64,000 nucleotides of DNA from contig JAVVLW010002614.1 in the NCBI GenBank assembly GCA_034401795.1, positions 38,260 to 102,259 of the forward strand, in the 5' to 3' direction. Position 1 is the stretch's first letter. The number at the start of each line of letters is the position of its first letter. Both the position numbers and the translations under genes were made by a program. This DNA comes from Chaetoderma sp. LZ-2023a. Lineage: Eukaryota; Mollusca; Caudofoveata; Chaetodermatida; Chaetodermatidae. The notes beneath the pieces are model-generated. The model worked only from the letters and a program-made list of their open reading frames with translations. It had not been told where the DNA came from and did no database searches. Below, in pieces: positions 58,075 through 64,000 of the stretch.

Positions 58075-59205
58075 ATTTTGATTGTGATGTCAGCTAACTA
58101 GTGACGTAATTGATTTTGATGTCAGCTAACCAGTGATGTAATTGATTATGACATCAGCTAAACTAGCGTTGTAATTGATGTGACATCAGCTAACTAGTGA
58201 TGTAATTGATTGTGACATCAGTTAACTAGTGATTTAATTGATTGTGATGTCAGCTAAATAAGTGATGTAATTGAGTATGATGTCAGCTAACTAGTGACAC
58301 AATTGATTGTGATGTCAGCTAACTAGTGATGTAATTGATTATGACATCAGCTAACTAGTGACATAATTGATTGTGACATCAGCTAACTAGTGATGTAATT
58401 GATTATGACATCAGCTAACTAATGACGTAATTGATTGTGACATCAGCTAACTAGTGAAGTTATTAATTGTGACGTCAGTTAACTAGTGATGTAATGATTG
58501 TGATGTCAGCTAATAGCGATGTAATTGATTGTGATGTCAGCTAACTAGTGACTCAATTGATTGTGACGGTCAGCTAAATAATGACAATTGATTGTGATGT
58601 CAGCTAACTAGTGACGTAATTGATTGTGACATCAGCTACCTAGTGACGCAATTGATTGTGACATCAGCTAACTAGTGATGTATTTGATTCTGATGTCAGC
58701 TAACTAGTGATGTAATTGATTATGATATCAGCTAAGTAGCGACGTAATTGACTGTCACGTCAGCTAACTAGTGATGTATTTGATTGTGACATCAGCTAAG
58801 TAGCGACGTAAGTGATGGTTATGTTAGCTAAGTAGTGATGTATTTGATTGTGACATCAGCTAAGTAATGACCTAATTGATTGTGATGTCCCTAACTAGTG
58901 ATGTATTTGATTTTGATGTCAGCTAACCAGTGATGTAATTGATTACGATGTCAGCTAACATGTGATGTAATTGATTATGACATCAGATATTGTGATGTCT
59001 GCTAACTAGTGACATAATTTATTATGATGTCAGCTTACTGATGATGTAATTGGTTATGATGACGTCAGCTAACTAGTAACATAATTGGTTATGATGATGT
59101 CAGTTAACTAGTGACAAAATTGATTATGATGATGTCAGCTAACTAGTGATGTAATTGATTGTGATGTCGGCTAACTAGTGATGTAATTGATTATGATGTC
59201 AGATA
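58075..59205 (+). repeat. Module B array of the composite element, about 35 units
   Basis: A unit of about 32 bp: TGATTGTGATGTCAGCTAAC then TAGTGATGTAAT. The TGA(T/C)(G/A)TCA part varies and several units read TGACGTCA or TGACGTAA, which are CRE/ATF-type sites. It ends in the element's usual terminus, GATGTCAGATACTTGTGTGACAGATCGG. The array lies in the inferred intron of the IQ gene. Confidence 0.92.
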
Positions 59206-59249
59206 CTTGTGTGACAGATCGGATCACTGTATTACTAAGAACTGGTTAC

Positions 59250-59360
59250 CTGTTTAAATTTATTCAGTAGTAGTAGCACAAACTCTCTCCTCGCTAAAAA
59301 CCCGCGGATATATCGCTGGATTGTGATGGCTGCTTGTTCTTCACTCGTTAGTGTAGATTC
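59250..59360 (-). CDS. Host gene exon with an IQ (calmodulin-binding) motif
   Basis: On the minus strand, a GTGCTTATTTCACAG acceptor precedes 111 bp (37 codons, phase 0 at both ends), closed by a GTAACC donor. The peptide includes EEQAAITIQRYIRGFLARRE, a textbook IQ motif (A-x-x-I-Q-x-x-x-R-G-x-x-x-R). It is followed by FVLLLLNKFKQ, presumably helical. IQ motifs bind calmodulin or related EF-hand light chains in myosins, ciliary proteins and scaffolds. Which of these this is cannot be told from one exon. The downstream neighbour in the same gene is probably 56,864-56,908. No other exon of the gene is evident in the window, so most of it lies outside or in stretches I could not resolve. Confidence 0.7.
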
Positions 59361-59560
59361 CTGTGAAATAAGCACAAGACAAATACATAAATAAGGTCGA
59401 TAAAAATCTCAGTAGCGGCGGTTAAAGCCAGCAATGATGAATGAACTAACTAATTAACTAACTAAAAGCCATGACAGATTATTGAGGTGCTACCCACCAG
59501 AGCACCTGTCTAACATGACCACTGACCACTCTTCATATGTAAAGAAGCAATTGTGCAATT
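59361..59560. other. Spacer upstream of the IQ exon
   Basis: Probably intron. Nothing recognised. Confidence 0.35.
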
Positions 59561-59564
59561 GCAA

Positions 59565-60010
59565 GAACTTGAGTTGTGTCACTGTGGCCTTGATATTTGA
59601 CCTATTGACCTAAAATTTACCACACAAATTCTTCGACGGACAACTGTCCACCCAAGATCTCTTCAGCAGAACAAGTTATTTTGAGAAATTGTGTCTTTCA
59701 AACACAGTTTTCAAGTAATCACTTTTTAATCTGGTCACTGTGGCCTTGATCTTGGACTTGTTGACCTCAAATTTATCACACACCTTGAGGACTCCACGGG
59801 TAAGCTTCCCACTAAGGCTGATTAATGTGTATGACAAGTTCTTGAGCCTACGGCATGGAATAAGCTTTTGCGACTGACTGGCTGGCTGGCCAACCGACCG
59901 ATTGACTGACTGATCAACTAAGAGATACGGCGGTTTATTGCTGCCTGCAGCTAAAAACAAAGAGCAATCTCTGATTGAAAAACCCTCGGTTAGCATTAAG
60001 TTTTTGTAAA
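59565..60010 (-). repeat. GTCA-bearing dispersed repeat, reverse orientation
   Basis: Read on the minus strand: GCAGGCAGCAATAAACCGCC, then TTAGTTGATCAGTCAGTC, GGTTGGCCAGCCAGCCAGTC, AAAAGCTTATTCCATGCCGT, then AAATTTGAGGTCAACAAGTC and AAGGCCACAGTGACCAG. This is the same order as at 36.74-37.03 kb, with the tract diverged to GTCG/GCCA. A duplicated block (GTCACTGTGGCCTTGAT at 59,578 and 59,736) lies inside. The 106-codon ORF is not a gene. Confidence 0.55.
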
Positions 60011-60169
60011 TATTTACTGGATTTTCTGGATTTTATAAATTTCCTGGATCATGACCGAAGTTGCTGGATCCGAGTGGATGATCCCACCCTGAGACATCTG
60101 CTCTGATCTCTGCCTGCTGAAGTCTACGCTCTAATCTACACCTGTTAACATCTAATAGGTGTTAAATTG

Positions 60170-60296
60170 AGCCAAATCTCTCTCTCTCCCTCACCACCAA
60201 CCCCTTCCCTCTACCCCCACCCCACCCCTCCCTACCTCTGCCCCCACCCTCCCTCCCTCCTCCATTCCTCTCTCTCTCTCCCCTCTCCCTCTCATG
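60170..60296. repeat. Pyrimidine-rich CT/CCCT tract
   Basis: TCTCTCTCTCCCTCACC...CCCTCCCTCC...CTCTCTCTCTCCCC: an almost pure pyrimidine strand, a candidate for H-DNA. Confidence 0.85.
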
Positions 60297-60394
60297 AATG
60301 TGTCATATATGTGACAGGATAATGTGAAAGACATCACAAAAAGCTTTGTTTCACAGCTACATTTAAATATGACTGTAGGAATCTGACGTTATAA

Positions 60395-61310
60395 TCAAAT
60401 ACTTCACATGTTAGCTGACGTCACAATCATAATGATGTATCTCCATTAAGTAAATCGACATCTGTCACAAAATTGTATGAAATGTATGTCCCGGATGAAT
60501 TTACAATTTAATAAAAATTCTGTTGAATATTTTGAAACTAATTTGACATATCCATCAACATCCCGCAGCCAAAATCATTTCAAAATCCTTAACACCGTAC
60601 TTAGTTACATTGAAATTTTGATTCTGCGAATTCAGAATTCAACATTTAAAATCAATCCCAACAGACTTAAAGAAGTGATAGGAGCTTAGCTAGAAATGGG
60701 AGGAGCTGAGCTAGAAATGGGAGGAGCTTAGCTAGAAATGGGAGCTTAGCTAGAAATGGGAGGAGCTTAGCTGGAAATGGGAAGAGCTAGCTGGAATGGG
60801 AAGAGCGTAGCTAGAAATGGGAAGAGCGTAGCTAGACATGGGAAGGGGTTAGCTGGAAATGGGAAGAGCTTAGCTACAAATGGGAGATTAGCTGGAAATG
60901 GGCAGGCATAGCTAGAAATTGGAAGAGCTTAGCTAGAAATAGGAGCTTAGCTGGAAATGGGAAGGGCTTAGCTAGAAATGGGAAAGAGCGTAGCTAGAAA
61001 TGGAAGCTTAGCTGGAAATGGGAAGAGCTTAGCTAGAAATGTGAAGAGCTTAGCTAGAAATGGGAAGGCTTAGCTAGAAATGGGAAAGAGCTTAGCTAGA
61101 AATGGAAGCTTAGCTGGAAATGGGAAGAGCTTAGCTAGAAATGGGAAGAGCTTAGCTAGAAATGGAAGAGCCTTAGCTGGAAATGGGAAGGGCTAGCTGG
61201 AAATGGAAGAGCTTAGCTAGAAATGGGAAGGGCTTAGCTAGAAAATGGGAGCTTAGCCAGAAATGGGAGGAGCTTAGCTGGAAATGGGAGGGGCATAGCT
61301 AGACATGGAT
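60395..61310 (-). mobile_element. Composite element, inverted copy with only module A expanded
   Basis: In reverse order relative to 57.2 kb: one B unit (TTAGCTGACGTCACAATCAT, 60,412-60,431), a diverged palindrome (TTGAATATTTTGAAACTAAT, then CAAAATCATTTCAAAATCC, 60,525-60,600), then about 30 module A units of about 21 bp (GAGCTTAGCTAGAAATGGGA, 60,683-61,305). Some A units lack 3-6 bp. It has the same parts as the 57-59 kb copy, but a different part was amplified. Confidence 0.8.
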
Positions 61311-61443
61311 ACGTCTATTCAGATCAAAGCGGCTGATCGGTAATAATTGTACATTCTATTTCTGTGTCTCAAGATTCAATATGTGAAGGCCAGTAATATA
61401 TAGGTTATCTGGACATTGTCCAAATGTCTGAATCAATACATTA

Positions 61444-61681
61444 TTAACACTGTAGCACTCAAGATGGCCACAAACGGCTTCTACAGTGCTCTTTATAAAT
61501 GTTCATTTGCGCACCAAGGAAGACTATTTTTGAAAATTTACCACTTGAATGACTGGCTCGATAACCGAGCCAGTCATTCCAGTGGTAGATTTTCAAAAAT
61601 AGTCTTCTCTTGGTCTGCAAATGGACATTTTTAATGGGAAAATTGAAATTTTCTGAGCAAATTTGATGTTTATGTAGTTAA
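61444..61681. mobile_element. P1 MITE, well preserved
   Basis: TTAACACTGTAGCACTCAAG at the left and GATGTTTATGTAGTTAA at the right. Hairpin CACTTGAATGACTGGCTCGA / CGAGCCAGTCATTCCAGTGG. Confidence 0.75.
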
Positions 61682-61752
61682 CATCTGCTAGAGTGGCCAT
61701 GTATTATCCGATTGTCTGTTCTTAATTTTCTACTACACTCAGCCCTATCTGA

Positions 61753-61981
61753 TTAAACCTTTAAATGCCAAAATTAGGCAAGAAAATCTTTTTGAATATC
61801 CATTTACAGGCCAAGAAAAAGCTATTTTGGGAATTTTTAACACCTGGAATTGTCATCAAGCGAGAGATTTCTGTGAAAAATTTTCTAAAATCTTCTCTTG
61901 GCCAGCAAATTAACATTCTTCAAGACGAAAAAGGGTAGTACAGAGGTAAGTTTTTTTCCGGCTTGACCATTAAAGGGTTAA
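61753..61981. mobile_element. P1 MITE, diverged
   Basis: TTAAACCTTTAAATGCCAAA at the left and GACCATTAAAGGGTTAA at the right. The hairpin centre is badly eroded (AACACCTGGAATTGTCATC, AGCGAGAGATTTCTG). Confidence 0.65.
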
Positions 61982-62153
61982 CTATTTCAACGTAGTGTTT
62001 AACTGACAACCAGATGGACCATCAAAGGTGGTCACTAAAGACAGGTGTTACCCACACCACAGCCACACCACCCACAACAGGGGCAGAACCTAATGTAAAC
62101 ATTGTCTCACAATTCACAATCATATGGCTAAGTAACATACCAAAGTTTAAACG

Positions 62154-62532
62154 AAATCAAGGATTTCTTTTTCACGAGAGAGTTGATACTTACCTCCCTA
62201 ATACTCTTGATATTGCTAAATATCGGCTTTAACGCAATAAACACTCAGAATAAAAACAGTTAGGTGCCCCTACTGGGCAGGGAGTTAGGAGTGCAGTCCG
62301 GCGGATGCCAGCCCCACAACCGCGCATGCGCAGACTAGCACTTCCTCTGACTAATTTATTGGCTGACACACATGCAACTATTAAGAGCCTGAAGACCGAG
62401 CCTCTGTGGGGTGGAGAGGCCGGGGTCCGTATTAGGGAGGTAAGTATCAACTCTCTCGTGAAAAAGAAATCCTTGATTTCATTTATTTCACTTCAAGAGT
62501 ATACTTACCTCCCTAATACTCTTTGATATTGC
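62154..62532. repeat. Perfect 51-bp inverted repeat plus a third partial copy
   Basis: 62,154-62,204 (AAATCAAGGATTTCTTTTTC ... CTTACCTCCCTAATAC) and 62,429-62,479 (GTATTAGGGAGGTAAG ... GATTT) are exact reverse complements over 51 bp. A third, direct copy of the inner part (ATACTTACCTCCCTAATACT then CTT(T)GATATTGC) lies at 62,501-62,532, matching 62,185-62,215. The 224-bp interior is GC-richer and has no ORF of note. Position just 3' of a tyrosine-recombinase gene fits the terminal and internal complementary repeats of DIRS-type elements, or an independent MITE. Confidence 0.8.
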
Positions 62533-62959
62533 CAGAATTCGACAGGGAATTCGGTGGGAGGGAGGCTGAGGTCAAAAGACCAGCTCTTCCCTATACGCTT
62601 TTTCCGCCGTTCAAGGCACTTAAACTTCTGAAACTGTGTGAAAATACAGTCAGGGATTTTGACAAAACCCTCGGTTAACACAAACCGATGGATGAGAGAT
62701 GACCGAATGTCATATGCGCTTCCCCCCCCCCCCCCCCCCTTCCCCGGGAGGAAGACTCGAATGACCTCAATGTCCCATACGCTCTCTACGTACCAGTGCC
62801 ATGTACTATAGGACAGAGACGAAAAGGCTCCATTTTCGTATACTCTCAATGATGAACACATAAACACACAAACCATCACCATATTAATAACAAAGGGTCA
62901 CGTGACAATACAATCAACAATGAACAATACATGAACCAAAAAGTGGTTGTTCCCATTAA
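62533..62959 (-). other. Region 3' of the recombinase gene, with a C run
   Basis: A minus-strand frame (62,505-62,882, 125 codons) crosses a run of about 15 C at 62,723 and has no recognisable domain. It probably belongs to the 3' non-coding part of the same element. The plus-strand C run gives poly-Gly in the frame, which argues against a conserved protein. Confidence 0.45.
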
Positions 62960-63666
62960 TTAATTGTGATTATATAAGCAATGAGGAAACCTCATCGAAA
63001 AAATACACCCAATCATTTTTTCAAAATCGACAAGGCGAGAGGCTTTTGAGGTGTCACGGAGATAATGGTCTGTAAAACTTGAATCACAGTGCTACTGAGT
63101 AACCGACATAATGTCATCCACAGGGACCCCATTAATAGGGCGGTGGAAGTCACTATGCCGCGGACACTGTGAGCCTTGGCATGTCAACCTGCTTACCGGT
63201 GGCGGATTTATGACAAAACTGGATACATTCTACAATTCCACCTGAAATGGTGTCCTTAGACGCCCTGCCATGGGGTTCAATATATGACAACCATAACGCT
63301 GACTGGTCGGTCCGCCACTCTGAAGTACGCTGTTTGTACCGGAGCAGCGCCCGGACGGGACACCATGCTTTAGAATTAGGATCATATCTAGTTAAAGCTG
63401 GCAAAAAAATAGGTTGACCTGGAATACTTCAAAGACTGATTCTTAGCCAAAAAATTAATCCTAGGTAGAAGCCTTAAGGCCTTCCCCTGTAACCACAAAA
63501 CGGTCCTCCTCGGCTGATAAGGCATGAATTTCACTCCTACGCCTAGCCGAGGCCGCAGCATTAAAAATACAGTTTTACGAGTTAACAGTTTCATAGAAAT
63601 GGAACTAAGTGGTTCAAAGGCTTATCACCTAGTACCTGAAGCACTAGAGATAAACTCCAAGATGGA

Positions 63667-63670
<4 letters not shown>

Positions 63671-63700
<30 letters not shown>
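63671..63700. repeat. Poly-G run of about 30
   Basis: An uninterrupted G run inside the recombinase pseudogene, between the coding segments for LIKGKGNLRP and SWSLSLVLQ. Confidence 0.9.
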
Positions 63701-63702
<2 letters not shown>

Positions 63703-63849
63703 CCTTGGTCTTAGATTGCCCTTGCCTTTAATTAATACATTTAATGTACTTACTTCATCACTTCCCCTATTAGCCAAGCAAGGATAACAGTCATTAAAGC
63801 TGACTTATAACCAGCAATAGAGTTAGGCAATTATATGCTCTGGAGGTTG

Positions 63850-63908
63850 ACCACCCCACCACCCCCCCCCCCCCACCCCCCCCCCTCCCCCCCCCCCCCC
63901 CCCCCCTC
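63850..63908. repeat. Poly-C region
   Basis: Long C runs with single A or T interruptions, lying between the coding segments MAKARR and STSRAY of the recombinase pseudogene. Confidence 0.9.
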
Positions 63909-64000
63909 CTGGCTTTGGCCATAAACATGGCTGCTTGCTCAGAAAAGCCCTCCTTAATTATAGATTCCTTGACAACATCCACGCAGTCAATCGGAACATT

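Larger units (their letters stand above)
56909..59249 (-). other. Intron of the IQ-motif gene (inferred)
   Basis: The interval between two in-phase minus-strand exons. It begins (minus strand) at GTAACC and ends at ...CTGTGATTCCAG. It is largely filled by the composite minisatellite element (57,170-59,235) and a CTGT microsatellite (57,010-57,095). If the exons are real, this 2.3-kb intron tolerates a very unstable repeat. Confidence 0.45.
62960..64000 (-). pseudogene. Tyrosine recombinase of DIRS/Crypton type, broken and truncated by the window
   Basis: Read from 64,000 downwards on the minus strand, several frames together spell a tyrosine-recombinase protein. The N-terminal SAM-like core-binding part has VKESIIKEGFSEQAAMFMAK (about 63,980-63,920) and SIAGYKSALMTVILAWLIGE. 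Next come SWSLSLVLQVLGDKPFEPL, LLTRKTVFLM, RRRSEIHALS and NFLAKNQ. The catalytic part has WCPVRALLRYKQRT and EPHGRASKDTIS (63,153-63,404 frame), AKAHSVRG (Arg codon 63,160-63,162) and FTDHYLRD, with the presumptive nucleophile Tyr at 63,062-63,064. Damage includes at least three frame changes, a TAG at 63,092-63,094 where Trp is usual, and two long G runs (63,671-63,700 and 63,857-63,906). Such enzymes integrate circular DNA intermediates. No reverse transcriptase is in view, because the gene's 5' side is beyond 64,000, so DIRS versus Crypton is open. Confidence 0.8.

Noticed and set aside
62505-62882. 125-codon minus-strand ORF as a gene
   Set aside because: It runs through a poly-C tract and the repeat terminus, with no recognised domain; more likely the 3' part of the recombinase element.

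Overview
The window looks like nuclear DNA of a marine invertebrate, most likely a mollusc. It is AT-rich, has eukaryotic splice signals, shows no operons or ribosome-binding sites, and is saturated with tandem arrays and non-autonomous transposons. One abundant family (start GAGGCCCAAG..., then CTCACCTGG, end GTGAGCTAA) resembles repeats I know from bivalve and gastropod genomes. The species assignment is inference. No complete host gene is visible.

Layout. 1-18,788: one satellite of 49-bp monomers (about 383 copies, running off the left edge) with a layered higher-order structure. 19-21 kb: dispersed repeats, including a TTAA-flanked palindromic element carrying a nested hAT-like insert. 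21.0-26.1 kb: a 55-bp minisatellite. 26.4-28.7 kb: a 31-bp array joined directly to a 33-bp array. 29-43.3 kb: a graveyard of palindromic MITEs (three or four hairpin families; the main one has TTAA ends like piggyBac elements), (GTCA)n-bearing repeats, copies of the molluscan-type CTCACCTGG repeat, and simple repeats. 43.4-46.0 kb: a CA-rich array and a 78-bp array. 46-48.5 kb: microsatellites and more MITEs.

48.5-56.4 kb: a complete LTR retrotransposon lying on the minus strand. It has 241-bp LTRs, a tRNA-Leu-like primer site, a polypurine tract, 4-bp ATAG target duplications and a Gag-like ORF, but no visible reverse transcriptase. A 2.4-kb repeat is inserted in its 3' LTR. 56.8-59.4 kb: two minus-strand exons of a host gene, one with an IQ (calmodulin-binding) motif, separated by an intron filled with a composite minisatellite transposon. 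60.4-61.3 kb: an inverted copy of that composite element. 61.4-62.0 kb: two further palindromic MITEs. 62.1-64.0 kb: a broken tyrosine-recombinase gene of the DIRS/Crypton type, truncated by the window edge, with a perfect 51-bp inverted repeat beside it.

Most open reading frames here are by-products of tandem repeats and should not be read as genes. The credible coding sequences are the Gag fragment, the recombinase pseudogene and the two host exons.
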